A stretch of 64,000 nt of DNA from Actinomycetota bacterium (GCA_016235065.1 JACRMB010000003.1:1-64000), one strand, 5' to 3'; shown: positions 52,030 to 62,192, counted from the first letter of the stretch. Made by a program: numbers and translations. Notes: generated by a model from the letters alone, not told the origin.

Positions 52030-53640
52030 TTGGCGAATTCAATAGCCAGGCAGCCATGGAGGCTCGGGGCGATACTCCTGCTGCTCGCGGCCTTTGTGGC
52101 GGGGCTGCTGATCGTTCAGATCAGTCTGTCAGGATCCTCTGAGACAGCCGCCGATGAAGGGCCCATTGTAGAGCAGGCCGGGACTATCGATGCCGAAAAT
52201 CCCGTAGTGAGGCCGCAAGGCGCTATTGCAGGTACAGCCGCTGACAGCACCGGCTCCGGCAACCCCGATCTCGCCGGCCTCACAGCCGAACCCGGTTCTG
52301 CTTTTTACATCAGTCTTGCCGATTCGACGGGAGCTTCGGGGATCGAAAGCGACCCGGCTCCGCCTGTGGATCAGCCAGCAGGCGCAGGTTCCCTTTCCGG
52401 TAACGTCTACGAAGCGACGGGGCGCGGCAATGACCATGTCCCGCGCATCACTGTTTACCTGGCACGTAGTGATGGCGTATTTACCGGCGCCACTACAATG
52501 ACGGGCGAGGACAGCAGGTTTCATTTTGATGGCCTGGCACCGGGTGAATACAAGCTTTATTTCTTCGACCTCGCGGGAACCTTCGAGGCCGCCTGGTATG
52601 GAGCCCCAGCTGTGCCCGCAGGCATTTCGATCACCGTGACACCAGGTCGCGATGTCTATGTCGTGCAGCGATTGAACCGGGCAGATCCTGCAGACGGGAC
52701 TATTTCCGGCAGGGTAACGGATGCTGACGGAAAAGGCGTGGCCAGCGTTGCCGTCCTGGCATACTTTGTCGATGAAGCCAGCGGAGTCCACCTGCTTCTG
52801 AAGGGAGCAGCAGTGACCGATGCTGAGGGGAATTACGAAATCTCGGGATTGCCACCATGCGATTCTGCAGGATCAGGTGGCGGCGCCGGCTATGTGACGG
52901 GCTACAAGGTACAGTTCGCAACTTCCGGAGAATTATTTTCCAGCCAGTGGTACGATGGCCAGCCTACTCATCTGACAGCGAAACTGATGCAGCTGAAGCC
53001 GGCTGAAAAGCTGGGAGGGGTAGATGCGGTACTGACAGGAGGCGGCACGATCTCGGGCCGTATAACCCTTGAAGGTGACGAAGCGGCAGCCTCCACCCTG
53101 GTAGATATCTTCGATGCTTCTGGTGTGATCGTCGACACACAGATCACCGCGAGCGATGGCAGCTACCAGAGCGACATGCTGCCGGCCGGCACATATCATC
53201 TCAGGGCGGTTCCGCGATCCAGTGAATACTCCATGGAATGGTATGACAACGCTGGCGATCTGGCATCATCGGCTGCTATCCAGGTCACGGCGGGGAATAA
53301 CACCGGTGGTCTGGACCTGGTTCTCGCAAGAGTCACACCGTCGCCGGTTGCCACGGGCGAGCCTTCAGTCGGGGATGCCGAAAGCCGGCCCCCGCTTGAA
53401 GCCGCGTTACATGAGTCCGAAGCGGACGGGTTGGTTGACACCCCTGCCGGAAGCGAGGCGATAGAAGAGACCGGCGATGTTGATGCCGCAGATGGGAATG
53501 ACGGCGGCTATACCGATGAGCAGACCGGCAGCGAAAACGCGCCTGTTGATAATGGCAACGGTGTGAGCCGGGATGGGGCTGGCAACTGTGAGCCTGTCTA
53601 TCAAAAAGAAGACTGTGAGAAAAACGAACTCACTTTTTGA
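52030..53640 (+). CDS. exported protein with carboxypeptidase-regulatory-like beta-sandwich repeats
   Basis: 536 residues. An N-terminal membrane/signal helix (LGAILLLLAAFVAGLLIVQI) is followed by a linker and three Ig-like repeats starting GSLSGNV, GTISGRVTDADGKG and GTISGRITLEGDE, each with the SAWYG/SQWYD/MEWYD pattern near its end. These resemble carboxypeptidase-regulatory (SdrD B-like) domains of surface proteins. The tail is acidic. A TTG start follows GGGGAAG. No LPXTG is present; it may be membrane-anchored or secreted. Confidence 0.7.
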   Translation: MANSIARQPWRLGAILLLLAAFVAGLLIVQISLSGSSETAADEGPIVEQAGTIDAENPVVRPQGAIAGTAADSTGSGNPDLAGLTAEPGSAFYISLADSTGASGIESDPAPPVDQPAGAGSLSGNVYEATGRGNDHVPRITVYLARSDGVFTGATTMTGEDSRFHFDGLAPGEYKLYFFDLAGTFEAAWYGAPAVPAGISITVTPGRDVYVVQRLNRADPADGTISGRVTDADGKGVASVAVLAYFVDEASGVHLLLKGAAVTDAEGNYEISGLPPCDSAGSGGGAGYVTGYKVQFATSGELFSSQWYDGQPTHLTAKLMQLKPAEKLGGVDAVLTGGGTISGRITLEGDEAAASTLVDIFDASGVIVDTQITASDGSYQSDMLPAGTYHLRAVPRSSEYSMEWYDNAGDLASSAAIQVTAGNNTGGLDLVLARVTPSPVATGEPSVGDAESRPPLEAALHESEADGLVDTPAGSEAIEETGDVDAADGNDGGYTDEQTGSENAPVDNGNGVSRDGAGNCEPVYQKEDCEKNELTF

Positions 53641-53661
53641 CCCTGGAAAAACCCTGATGTG

Positions 53662-53973
53662 CTAGCGGCTGCCCATCAGTAGCAGAAAAAGGTCGACTGT
53701 CAATGGTGTCAGCGTCAGATGGTTGCCGGCAAGTTCCAGCGTGACGCTTCCGGAAAGATCCGTATCCAGTTCTTCCGCCAGGCCGACCGCAGCTGACAAT
53801 GCTGCTGCTGAATAAGCAGCGAGCGCCTCGCGGTCGTATTCCTGGTTCCCGGCCGATGCGATCAGGAGTCCGTCGGTAGAGACAAGCATCGCCGCATCGA
53901 TTCCATCGAATTCAAGGTACGGCGACAGGATGCCCTGCAGGGCCTGGCTACTGTTACCGGCTTCCCGGTTCAA
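53662..53973 (-). CDS. roadblock/LC7 domain protein
   Basis: 103 residues with the LC7/MglB fold. GIDAAMLVSTDGLLIASAG is the typical strand-turn-strand start; LAGNHLTLTPL is near the end. Such proteins regulate small GTPases. No MglA-like GTPase lies beside it. The TTG start abuts the parB stop without a gap, so it should be translated with parAB. Confidence 0.8.
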   Translation of the reverse strand: MNREAGNSSQALQGILSPYLEFDGIDAAMLVSTDGLLIASAGNQEYDREALAAYSAAALSAAVGLAEELDTDLSGSVTLELAGNHLTLTPLTVDLFLLLMGSR

Positions 53974-54882
53974 TTAAGTGCTTTCCAGGACATCGATCAT
54001 GCGCTTGAGCTGCTCCTCGTTTTCAAACTCCAACTCCACCTTGCCGCCGCTAGCCACCCAGCGGACCTTGACCGGAAGCCTGAACGCCGAATAGAGAGCA
54101 TCGGTGGTCTCGTCCATCAACTCCTGCCCGACGGGTATCGTGAGTGGTTCCCGGACCCTGCGCCTGTCAGCGCTCTCCTTCTTCGCAAGCTCTTCAGTCT
54201 GTCTTACCGAAAGGCCTTTTTTTGCTACGCGAACCGCCAGTTTCTTCTGCTTTACCCGGTCCGGGACAGCCAGTAGTGCCCGTCCGTGACCCTCACTGAG
54301 TCTCCCCTGCTCGATGAGTTCCTGAACCTCGTCCGGAAGGTCGAGCAGGCGGAGGGTATTGGCGACTGCGGAGCGGCTGCGGCCAAGCTTGGCCGCCAGC
54401 GCTTCCTGGGTGGCGCCGAAGTCCTCCTGCAGGATCGCGTATGCACGGGCGGTGTCGATGGGATTCAGGTCCTCCCTGCTCAGATTCTCGATGAGCGCCA
54501 GTTCGAGCGATTCACCGTCGTTAGCCTCACGGATCACAGCCGGGATCTCCTTGAGGCCGGCGAGCTGAGCCGCTCGCCAGCGGCGCTCACCCGCGACTAA
54601 CTCGTAGCGCTCTCCATGGCGGCGGACGACGACCGGCTGGACCAGACCGACCGCTTTCAGGGATTCAGCAAGTTCCGCGAGGGCCTCGTCGTCGAAGATG
54701 GTGCGTGGCTGCTTGGGATTACCATGTATTTGACTTACAGGTAATACCTGGTAGCTTGAATCAGTGCGGCCGGAATCAGCAGCTGCCGCTGCCGGGGGAC
54801 CGGTGACAGTAACACCTTTAGTATCACCTATCAACGCAGCAAGTCCGCGGCCCAGACCTTTGTTGCCTTTGGGATTACTCAC
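53974..54882 (-). CDS. parB: chromosome partitioning protein ParB
   Basis: 302 residues. KGLGRGLAALIG opens the protein, and GERRWRAAQLAG and LIENLSREDLNPIDTA mark the CTP-binding ParB domain. A helix-turn-helix follows (GATQEALAAKLGRSRSAVANTLRLL). It loads at parS and spreads to organise the origin region. The GTG at 54882 overlaps the parA stop by 8 nt with AGGTGG upstream. A longer frame to 54978 overlaps parA and is not family-like. Confidence 0.95.
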   Translation of the reverse strand: MSNPKGNKGLGRGLAALIGDTKGVTVTGPPAAAAADSGRTDSSYQVLPVSQIHGNPKQPRTIFDDEALAELAESLKAVGLVQPVVVRRHGERYELVAGERRWRAAQLAGLKEIPAVIREANDGESLELALIENLSREDLNPIDTARAYAILQEDFGATQEALAAKLGRSRSAVANTLRLLDLPDEVQELIEQGRLSEGHGRALLAVPDRVKQKKLAVRVAKKGLSVRQTEELAKKESADRRRVREPLTIPVGQELMDETTDALYSAFRLPVKVRWVASGGKVELEFENEEQLKRMIDVLEST

Positions 54883-55633
54883 GCTCAACCACCTCCGTAG
54901 CCAGATCGAAATACGCGTCAGAACCGGCGCATGTAGCATCATAATGAGATATTGGCATACCAAAACTCGGCGCTTCACTCAACCTGACATTGCGGGGGAT
55001 GACCGTCCTGTAGATCAGCTCCGGGAAATGTGAGCGGACTTCCTGGACGACCTGTGTTGAAAGCCGGGTCCTGGGATCGTACATCGTCATCAGCAGGCCA
55101 GCCACCTGGAGCCGTGGATTAAGCCCCGCCCGGATAGCCTCGACTGTCTGCATCAGCTGCCCGAGCCCTTCGAGGGCGTAGTACTCACACTGGATAGGGA
55201 CGATGACCTTGTCTGCGGCAACAAGCGCATTCAGTGTCAACAGGCCGAGAGATGGCGGGCAGTCGATGAAAAGGTAGTCGAAGCTGTGGGCGATGGATTT
55301 GAGAGCCTCGTCGAGGATATATTCCCTCCGGTCCCTGGAAGGCAGCTCGACCGCGGTGCCAGCAAGGTCGGGAGTCGAGGGGATCAGATAAAGGTTGCGG
55401 ACATCCGTCGTGATGACAGCATCGGCGGCGGGAGCATCTCCGGAAAAGACATCATACGAGGACGGACCCTCGATATCGTGCACACCCAGGCCATGAGTAG
55501 CATTGCATTGGGGATCGATATCGATCAGCAGCACCGTTGCCCCGGCTTCGGCAAGGCAGACTGCTGTGTTGACGCAGGTTGTGGTTTTGCCCACGCCGCC
55601 CTTCTGATTAGCAACAACGTAGGTTTTACCCAA
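54875..55633 (-). CDS. parA: chromosome partitioning ATPase ParA/Soj
   Basis: 252 residues. The deviant Walker A is ANQKGGVGKTTT, Walker A' LLIDIDPQCNATHG and Walker B YLFIDCPPSLGLLT. It cooperates with ParB to segregate the chromosome origin. It starts with TTG and has AGGTTGA upstream; its end overlaps parB. It follows rsmG after a 90-base gap, which contains a TAGAAT box (55679-55674, minus). Confidence 0.95.
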   Translation of the reverse strand: MGKTYVVANQKGGVGKTTTCVNTAVCLAEAGATVLLIDIDPQCNATHGLGVHDIEGPSSYDVFSGDAPAADAVITTDVRNLYLIPSTPDLAGTAVELPSRDRREYILDEALKSIAHSFDYLFIDCPPSLGLLTLNALVAADKVIVPIQCEYYALEGLGQLMQTVEAIRAGLNPRLQVAGLLMTMYDPRTRLSTQVVQEVRSHFPELIYRTVIPRNVRLSEAPSFGMPISHYDATCAGSDAYFDLATEVVERE

Positions 55634-55723
55634 TTCAACCTGCCTAAAAAGAGGAAATAGCCTGTCGGGAAGGATTCTAACAGATGGCTCGGATGGAGAC
55701 CAGACGCCAACTGGTGCTCAACC

Positions 55724-56428
55724 TCAGGCTAATGGCCTCTTTTTTGCCATGCCAGGACGCCGGGGAAAACGGTCAGGAGTACGAATTAGCTTGGTAAGCA
55801 CCCAGACATGAAGGTTTTTTGAATCCGGATAAGGATGGACACTCTCGATTCTATCCAGCCTGCCGCCCAGCTGACCGGCGACCGCGCTGGCTGTGGATTC
55901 ATCTCCTTCTTCTCTGGCGCCACGCTGCAATAAAACCGCCCCGGCAGGCTTTACCAGTGGCAAGACGTACTCGATGACGACAGCAAGCGGGCCTACCGCA
56001 CGGGCAATCGCCAGATCAAAACGATCACGCTGTTCGCCGAGTGCAGCCTCCTCGGCGCGTGCTCGGATGGTCTTTACATTATCGATCTCAAGCAGCTCAA
56101 TTGCTTCGTCGATAAAATCGCACTTTTTTGAACTTGCCTCCAGTAGCGAAAAGGATTTATCCGGACAGGCTATAGCCAGGGGAAGGCCGGGAAAACCGGC
56201 GCCGCTGCCGATATCCACGATATTCTGCGCCCCTGCGAACTCCTCAAAGCCAATCAGACTGAGGCTGTCCCTGAAATGGAAGTCGACGATTTTTCTCTCG
56301 CTGGTCACAGCAGTCAGATTTCGATCGGAAATACTGGCCAGGAAGTCCAGAAGGGCCTGAAGCTTCGAGATCTGATCGACAGAGAGAGGATATTCAGAGG
56401 CTATCTCCATTTTCCAGCTCATTGGCAT
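55724..56428 (-). CDS. rsmG: 16S rRNA (guanine-N7) methyltransferase RsmG
   Basis: 234 residues. Class I methyltransferase fold with [17 protein letters not shown] (SAM site), [14 protein letters not shown] and the N-terminal FHFRDSL. It methylates G527 of 16S rRNA in E. coli. It overlaps mnmG by 10 nt; an ATG at 56422 would give a 4-nt ATGA overlap instead. The gidA-gidB order is standard near bacterial origins. Confidence 0.92.
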   Translation of the reverse strand: MPMSWKMEIASEYPLSVDQISKLQALLDFLASISDRNLTAVTSERKIVDFHFRDSLSLIGFEEFAGAQNIVDIGSGAGFPGLPLAIACPDKSFSLLEASSKKCDFIDEAIELLEIDNVKTIRARAEEAALGEQRDRFDLAIARAVGPLAVVIEYVLPLVKPAGAVLLQRGAREEGDESTASAVAGQLGGRLDRIESVHPYPDSKNLHVWVLTKLIRTPDRFPRRPGMAKKRPLA

Positions 56429-58293
56429 CGTGCGTGCAGGAAAATGGAGAGGACGGATATGTCTGCGGGAGAGACTCCGGCGATTCGCGAAGCCTGGCCT
56501 AATGAGAGCGGTCTTATCCGGGAGAGCTTCTCTCTGGCCTCGGCGGTGATACCAGGAAGGTCTTCATAACTGAAATCCAGTGGGATCTCGCTGTTTTCCA
56601 GGCGCGACTGGCGATTTATCTGCTCCTGTTGCCTTGATATATAGCCTTCATATTTTATCTCGATGCCTGCCCTCTGGATTATTTCTGTATCAGGCGCAGG
56701 GCTGCCTGGATCGAGCAGAAAAGGAAGGAGGTCATCGACTTCCAGCTCAGGCCGCTTTAACAGGCGAGCCGCGGACTGCGGCTCAGTGATCATGGAGCTG
56801 CCTTTTTGCGCCAGCAGGGTATTAACGGCGTCATCAGCTGGAATCCGGACATCGTGAATACGTGAGATGAGCTGCTCGAGCGCACACTGACTTGCATCGA
56901 TCAGATCCATATTTCTGAGCGGCACAAGGCCGATCTGGAAACCTTTGGGAGCAAGCCGCGCATGAGCATTGTCATGACGTAACAGCAAGCGATACTCAGC
57001 TCTCGATGTGAACATTCGATACGGCTCGTCTACATCTTTTGTCACCAGGTCATCAATAAGGACGCCTATATAGGCTTCTGAGCGTTTCAAAATCAGCGGA
57101 GCATCACCTTTTACGGAAAGAGCAGCGTTTATGCCGGCTATAAGCCCCTGGGCTGCGGCTTCCTCGTAACCGCTGGTCCCATTGATCTGGCCGGCCAGAA
57201 AAAGCCTCGAAACCGCTTTTGTCTCCAGGGAAAGGCGAAGTTGGCTCGGATAGATGTAATCATACTCGACTGCATACCCTGGGCGCATAAGACGGGCGTT
57301 TTCCAGCCCAGGCGTTGCCCGTATCACTTTTTCCTGTACCCAGACAGGAAGGCTTGTTGTAAGGCCTTGCAGGTAGAGTTCATTGGTGTGCCGGCCCTCC
57401 GGCTCTACAAACACTGGATGACGATCACGGTCGGGAAAATTCATGACCTTCCGGTCGATAGAAGGGCAATAGCGGGGACCTTTGCCACTTACAGAACCAG
57501 TCTTGATTGGGGAAAGATGAAGATATTTTCGGACGACATCGTGCGTCGCAGATGTCGTGTATGTCAGATAACAGGGAATCTGCTCCTGAGGCTCCGGCCT
57601 GGAGAAAGGAGAAAAGGTTGGAGGAACTAAATCGCCTGGCTCAAGGGACATTTTCCCAGGGTCGACTGACCGTGAATCGATACGCGGTGGAGTAGCAGAC
57701 TGAAAACGGCCAAGATCAAGGGAATTGGCTTCAAGGCTCTCAGATAGTTGCAGGGCCGGCGGTTCTCCCATGCGGCCTGCGGGAAAGCGAAGATCTCCAA
57801 TAACGATATTTCCCCGGAGGAAAGTGCCGCAGGCCAGAACCAGCGATTTGGTCTTAATCAGACTGCCATCAGCGAGTTTTACTCCTGCGATTGTTTCACG
57901 TGAAACATGTATGCCGGCAGCGACACCTTCAAGGATTTTAAGGTTGGCTTCAGCAGCGAGCACTTTCTTCATATTGTCTTCGTAAAGCTTCTTGTCTGCC
58001 TGAGCTCTCAGCGCTCTCACAGCCGGTCCTTTTCCGGTATTTAGGGTTTTCATCTGGATAAAGGAGCGGTCTGTGTTGCGTCCCTGCTCTCCACCCAGGG
58101 CATCGATCTCCCTGGTCAGCTGACCTTTGCCGACCCCGCCAATAGCGGGATTACAGGGCATGAGGCCGATCTTCTCAAGGTTGATAGTAAGCAGAAGTGT
58201 GGTACAGCCCATCCTGGCCGCGGCCAGGGCTGCTTCGCAGCCTGCGTGCCCGCCGCCTACCACTACGACATCGAATGCCCCCTCGCCGCTCAT
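56419..58293 (-). CDS. mnmG: tRNA uridine-5-carboxymethylaminomethyl modification enzyme MnmG (GidA)
   Basis: 624 residues from the chosen ATG. FAD motif [20 protein letters not shown], then [25 protein letters not shown] and [13 protein letters not shown]. The C-terminal helical domain is complete. With MnmE it modifies wobble uridines in tRNA. The start at 58293 gives the usual short lead before FDVVVVGGG; a longer frame to 58389 overlaps the previous gene. A perfect parS lies within it (57892-57907). Confidence 0.94.
   Translation of the reverse strand: MSGEGAFDVVVVGGGHAGCEAALAAARMGCTTLLLTINLEKIGLMPCNPAIGGVGKGQLTREIDALGGEQGRNTDRSFIQMKTLNTGKGPAVRALRAQADKKLYEDNMKKVLAAEANLKILEGVAAGIHVSRETIAGVKLADGSLIKTKSLVLACGTFLRGNIVIGDLRFPAGRMGEPPALQLSESLEANSLDLGRFQSATPPRIDSRSVDPGKMSLEPGDLVPPTFSPFSRPEPQEQIPCYLTYTTSATHDVVRKYLHLSPIKTGSVSGKGPRYCPSIDRKVMNFPDRDRHPVFVEPEGRHTNELYLQGLTTSLPVWVQEKVIRATPGLENARLMRPGYAVEYDYIYPSQLRLSLETKAVSRLFLAGQINGTSGYEEAAAQGLIAGINAALSVKGDAPLILKRSEAYIGVLIDDLVTKDVDEPYRMFTSRAEYRLLLRHDNAHARLAPKGFQIGLVPLRNMDLIDASQCALEQLISRIHDVRIPADDAVNTLLAQKGSSMITEPQSAARLLKRPELEVDDLLPFLLDPGSPAPDTEIIQRAGIEIKYEGYISRQQEQINRQSRLENSEIPLDFSYEDLPGITAEAREKLSRIRPLSLGQASRIAGVSPADISVLSIFLHARCQ
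57892..57907. promoter_or_regulatory. parS: parS centromere site
   Basis: TGTTTCACGTGAAACA, the exact 16-bp consensus ParB-binding palindrome, lies inside mnmG, where it encodes VSRET. It is 3 kb from parB and marks this as origin-proximal DNA. Confidence 0.92.
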
Positions 58294-58366
58294 GCGGCCT
58301 GGCCAGTGATGTAGCGGAGATCCCACAGGATCGTCGCTAACGGCTTCATCTCGTGGGCGACCTTCA

Positions 58367-59500
58367 TCAGCAGCCGCTTTCTTCATCAACCCGGATGGTC
58401 ACCGGTCTGTTCGGCTTGTGGACGATCCGGTCGATCAGCGAATCAAGAAGTGGAGCCGGACCCTCCGGGCTGATGATGCCCGTCGGGGAGCGCGGATCTG
58501 TGTCCGGGCCGGAATCCGGGCCAGGCTCTGCCGCCATGCCGGCGAAAAGGCCAGCTGCTGCCGCCCTGCCGGCAACCAGGCCGAGCGCCGCCGCTTCTGT
58601 GTAGTTGCAGCCTCCGGCCGCCCTCCCGGCAAGGAAGAGCCCTGGCCTGGAAACAGACCCAAGATTCTCGCCGACCTGCTCCGCCGCCGTCACTTCGTGG
58701 AGGACCATATATGACGCCCTGGTCATCCAGGCGTGTTCCAGGCCCGCATGACTTCGGACCCCCTCCAATTGGCTGGTGCGGTCACCTTCAGTCTCCATCC
58801 CAAGCGCGTATAGTTCATCCAGCTGCTGGCCATCACGAAACAGCACATCCGGGGCAACCAGATCCCGCTCGACCGTACTCGAAGAAAGCCGTGGAGAGGT
58901 CCTCGCCCAGACTTCGGCGAGCTCGACGCCCAGCTCCTTCAGGCAGACAGCCAGAGAGTCCGAGGGAATCTCTGCCCAGCGGCCACCAGGAGTGACCTCA
59001 TCGCCATCAACGATCCGGCCATGCAGGAAAGTGCCGGCAGCGACAACCACCGAGGCTGCGCTGAATCTTTCAGACAGGCTCGTCGTGACAAGCCAATCCC
59101 GGCCCCGAGGCTCCAGGTTCGTGACCAGAGCCTGCCGCAGTTCCAGACCGCTGGCATTTTCAAGAGTCTCCTTCCAGGCGAGGCCCAAAAGGCGTCTGTC
59201 GACCAACAGACAGCCGGAGCTGTTGTCAATAGTGGCAACACCTTCCTTCTCCAGCAAGCCCGGCAATCTTCCACCAAGAGTCCCGACCTCTTTCAATAGC
59301 GCGTGACGACGGTCCACACTGTCGTCGGCTAGGATCGGTGTCGCCGGCGGGAAGCCGACCATGTCGAGATTTATCGTGAGGCATAAAACAGTCGCTCCGG
59401 CGCTGGCTGCGGCCAGCGCCGCTTCGCATCCTGCCGGGCCGGCGCCTATTACCAGGACGTCATATCTTGGGGATTCGATATCTTCAGACAAGTCCGTCAT
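58367..59500 (-). CDS. truncated GidA/MnmG-like FAD protein (MnmG paralogue)
   Basis: 377 residues, homologous to the FAD-binding half of Mnm[44 protein letters not shown] and [14 protein letters not shown]. It lacks the C-terminal tRNA/MnmE-binding helical domain, and the MPCNPAIGG motif is replaced by [10 protein letters not shown]. It is placed between mnmE and mnmG on the same strand, 21 bases after mnmE, and it ends upstream of the mnmG ATG. TrmFO-like or novel tRNA-related function is possible; none can be assigned. Confidence 0.8.
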   Translation of the reverse strand: MTDLSEDIESPRYDVLVIGAGPAGCEAALAAASAGATVLCLTINLDMVGFPPATPILADDSVDRRHALLKEVGTLGGRLPGLLEKEGVATIDNSSGCLLVDRRLLGLAWKETLENASGLELRQALVTNLEPRGRDWLVTTSLSERFSAASVVVAAGTFLHGRIVDGDEVTPGGRWAEIPSDSLAVCLKELGVELAEVWARTSPRLSSSTVERDLVAPDVLFRDGQQLDELYALGMETEGDRTSQLEGVRSHAGLEHAWMTRASYMVLHEVTAAEQVGENLGSVSRPGLFLAGRAAGGCNYTEAAALGLVAGRAAAAGLFAGMAAEPGPDSGPDTDPRSPTGIISPEGPAPLLDSLIDRIVHKPNRPVTIRVDEESGC

Positions 59501-59521
59501 TGATGAGGTCGCCGGGCGCTG

Positions 59522-60904
59522 CTACTTGCCGATGCAGAATTCGCGGAAGATGGTCTCCAGCAGGTCTTCGACGATCTCTTCGCCGGTGATCGCGCCGAGC
59601 GATGTGAGCGCCCCCCTCAGTTCTTCAGCGATAAGCTCTTCGCCAATGCCGACCCGCAGCCCCTGGCGGGCCCTGCCTAAAAAGACACGTGACTGTTCCA
59701 GCAGAAGCCGGTGCCTCTCGTGGGTGACGATAGGCCCTTCGAGCGGAGGCAGCGAGCCGCCCAGCACCAGTTGGGCGATCCTCTCTTTCAGCACCTGCAT
59801 CCCCTGGCGGGTCATGGCTGAGATCACGACAGGCTCCGCAGGCAGCAGGCCGCGGTTGAAACGGGGCGCCTGGCCCCGGAAGCGGTCACATTTGTTGATC
59901 ACATAGATCGCCCTGTCAGCGGGAACCGAAGTCAGCAGGGCGCGGTCATGGTCGTCCTCGGGTTCGCTGCCATCGAACATGCAGATTATGAGGTCGGCCT
60001 CCTTCATGGCGCGGCGGCTGCGATCGACTCCTATCTGCTCTACTTCGTCCTCTGCGGGCCGGAGGCCGGCGGTGTCGATCAACTGCAGGGGGATTCCCTG
60101 GATATTGATGATTTCCTCGATAGTGTCGCGGGTAGTGCCCGGGATCTCGGTGACGATCGCCCGCTCCCGCATCAGCAACGAATTGAGCAGGCTGGATTTG
60201 CCGACATTGGGTTTACCGACGATAGCAGTGCGTACTCCCTCGTTGAGCACGCGGCCGATGAAAGCCGTATCGATCAGCTCCTGAAGACGCTCCTCGATCT
60301 GGCCGAGCCGCTCGTCAGCGGTCTCGCGGTCGAGCTCCTCGATATCCTCGTCTGAGAAGTCGATATCGGCTTCGATCGCTGCCATGACTGCCAGGATCGA
60401 GAGCCTTAAAGTTCGCATCTCCGCTGAGATCGAGCCATCGAGCTGGGACATGGCGACGCGCAGACCGGCCTCGGTCTTGGCGCCTATGATCTGGGCGACG
60501 CTTTCAGCCTGGGCAAGGTCTATGCGGCCATTGAGAAAGGCGCGACGGGTGAATTCCCCGGGTGAAGCCAGCTGCGCTCCCTGTTCGAGGAATAGCGAAA
60601 GCAGCTTCTGCTGGGCGACCGGACCACCATGGCAGTTGACCTCGACGATATCTTCCCTTGTATAGGTTCCGGGCGCCCGCATCACGCCCACGAGGACCTC
60701 GTCGACCAGTGCTCCGGATCCCGGGTCATGGATCGCCCCATAAGAGAGACTGTGCGATGGTGCTTCGGCGAGATCCTTCCCGCCGGGCTGGCTGAACAGG
60801 CGGCCGCAGATATCAACGGCTTCAGGCCCGGTCATGCGGACGATACCGATCGCACCCGCCCCCATGGGTGTCGAGATCGCAGCTATGGTCGGAACTTCAT
60901 GCAT
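59522..60904 (-). CDS. mnmE: tRNA modification GTPase MnmE (TrmE)
   Basis: 460 residues. N-terminal tetrahydrofolate-binding domain; GTPase motifs IVGKPNVGKSSLLNSL (G1), IPGTTRD (G2), LIDTAGLR (G3) and NKCD (G4). It ends with the conserved FCIGK. It forms the MnmEG complex with MnmG. The ATG has no ribosome-binding site; an extended -10 element 7 bases upstream suggests a leaderless mRNA. The usual yidC-jag-rnpA-rpmH genes upstream are missing. Confidence 0.94.
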   Translation of the reverse strand: MHEVPTIAAISTPMGAGAIGIVRMTGPEAVDICGRLFSQPGGKDLAEAPSHSLSYGAIHDPGSGALVDEVLVGVMRAPGTYTREDIVEVNCHGGPVAQQKLLSLFLEQGAQLASPGEFTRRAFLNGRIDLAQAESVAQIIGAKTEAGLRVAMSQLDGSISAEMRTLRLSILAVMAAIEADIDFSDEDIEELDRETADERLGQIEERLQELIDTAFIGRVLNEGVRTAIVGKPNVGKSSLLNSLLMRERAIVTEIPGTTRDTIEEIINIQGIPLQLIDTAGLRPAEDEVEQIGVDRSRRAMKEADLIICMFDGSEPEDDHDRALLTSVPADRAIYVINKCDRFRGQAPRFNRGLLPAEPVVISAMTRQGMQVLKERIAQLVLGGSLPPLEGPIVTHERHRLLLEQSRVFLGRARQGLRVGIGEELIAEELRGALTSLGAITGEEIVEDLLETIFREFCIGK

Positions 60905-60911
60905 GGCCGCT

Positions 60912-60917
60912 ATTATA
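60912..60917 (-). promoter_or_regulatory. Extended -10 promoter giving a leaderless mnmE transcript
   Basis: On the minus strand TGATATAAT is a perfect extended -10. Its last base (60912) is 8 bases from the A of the mnmE ATG (60904), so transcription should start at or next to the start codon. No -35 is needed and no Shine-Dalgarno is present. Confidence 0.55.
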
Positions 60918-60975
60918 TCAGCGTCATGTTAAAACCGGCGCCGGGGTTGAAGCGAATCGGCTCCTGATTTCATAC

Positions 60976-61005
60976 GGAAAGAGAACGGCGGCCCGGAGGC
61001 CGCCG
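60976..61005 (-). terminator. Terminator after the beta-helix protein gene
   Basis: On the minus strand CGGCGGCC-TCCG-GGCCGCCG (8-bp stem) is followed by TTCTCTTTCC, a weak T-rich tract. It separates the beta-helix gene from mnmE. Confidence 0.55.
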
Positions 61006-61037
61006 CAATAATGCTGTTTTTATCCGGGTCTAACGGC

Positions 61038-62192
61038 TCAGGCTCCCGGCCATGGTCCCGGATAGCTCCGCGGGTTGCCGCAGGAATCCGAGGCGGTGGC
61101 ATAAACCGTAGTACGGAATGATGAGACGCCCGGCGGTACGTTATAGAGGATCGTGAAGCTGGCGCTTGCCCCCGGTGCGATGTTCCCGACCGTCGGTAGT
61201 GGCGGCAGGCTGGTGGCTCCGCCGGTATCCACCGTGCCAACGATGCTGACGCCATAGGCCTCGGCAGCCGCACTGTTGGAGATGGTGTAATCGACGGAGA
61301 GCTGGCGCTGCTGGTAATCGCCCAGGCTCGCCCAGTAAGGAGACGGCCTTGAGACAGACAGCTCAGCCGCTGAACACCAGCTGTTCATCGTCGTCCTGGG
61401 GAGGTAATCTGTGCCGGCTATGCCGGCGGTATAGGGCGTATCGACATAACCGTCGCCATTGGCGTCCGGACCGGTCCAGTTGCTCCAGTAATTACCGCCT
61501 GCCGGCAGACTGGAGTTGAAGTCGTTGATATATGCTGAATCCGCGTCGGCCTGATAGGTGTTGTCTATGAAGTTGTTGTTATAGATGGAGTTATTGCTGG
61601 ATCCCGCCACCCAGAGGCCCCACTGGTTGTTGGCGATGGTGTTGTAGCGCACCAGATTGTTGCCGCCACCGAATACGAGGCCGATGCCGTCCCAGTAGCT
61701 GTTGGTGACTGTGTTTCCTTCGATGACGTTGGAGCTGGATCCCCAGAGGGCGATGCCTTCCTCAGAACTGTTGGAGACTGTATTTCCGATCACGCGGTTG
61801 TTACCGTTGAAGCACAGGAAGACGCCATAGGAGAAATTGGTGAGAACCAGGTTCCTGATCGTGACCCCGCTGAAGCCGTCGTTATAAATACCGTAAGCGC
61901 CGCCGCCGTTCAGCATGTGGCCATTGCCATCAATGGTGATGTTGCTGCTGCCCACCGAGAGAGTAGTCCCGACCTGGTCCGCTGTCAGGGTACAGGTGTG
62001 GCTGTACTGGTCCCAGGCGCCTATCTGGGCGCAGGCCCCATTCGTGTCGCCGTCGACGATCGTCAGTTGTCCAGCGGCTATCGCCTCAGTCCCGGAAATG
62101 GATAAGATGACGACGGACGTCAGAACCAGCAGAATACAAAAAGCAGAAAAAAACCGTGCAGCGCTACCATGCTGAATCACCCGTGATTCCAT
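61038..62192 (-). CDS. secreted right-handed parallel beta-helix (NosD-like) protein
   Basis: 384 residues. A signal peptide (FCILLVLTSVVILSISG, then AIAA) precedes a run of about 22-residue Asn/Gly-rich turns (NRVIGNTVSNSSEEGIALWG, NNLVRYNTIANNQWGLWVAG) typical of NosD/PbH1 coils that bind or cleave polysaccharide. A C-terminal DUF11/CARDB-like beta domain follows. AAGGGGAG precedes the ATG. Probable surface carbohydrate-binding or lyase role, unproven. Confidence 0.8.
   Translation of the reverse strand: MESRVIQHGSAARFFSAFCILLVLTSVVILSISGTEAIAAGQLTIVDGDTNGACAQIGAWDQYSHTCTLTADQVGTTLSVGSSNITIDGNGHMLNGGGAYGIYNDGFSGVTIRNLVLTNFSYGVFLCFNGNNRVIGNTVSNSSEEGIALWGSSSNVIEGNTVTNSYWDGIGLVFGGGNNLVRYNTIANNQWGLWVAGSSNNSIYNNNFIDNTYQADADSAYINDFNSSLPAGGNYWSNWTGPDANGDGYVDTPYTAGIAGTDYLPRTTMNSWCSAAELSVSRPSPYWASLGDYQQRQLSVDYTISNSAAAEAYGVSIVGTVDTGGATSLPPLPTVGNIAPGASASFTILYNVPPGVSSFRTTVYATASDSCGNPRSYPGPWPGA

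Noticed and set aside
56429-56620. Plus-strand frame opposite the mnmG 3' end
   Set aside because: It is a shadow of mnmG with no ribosome-binding site or family similarity.
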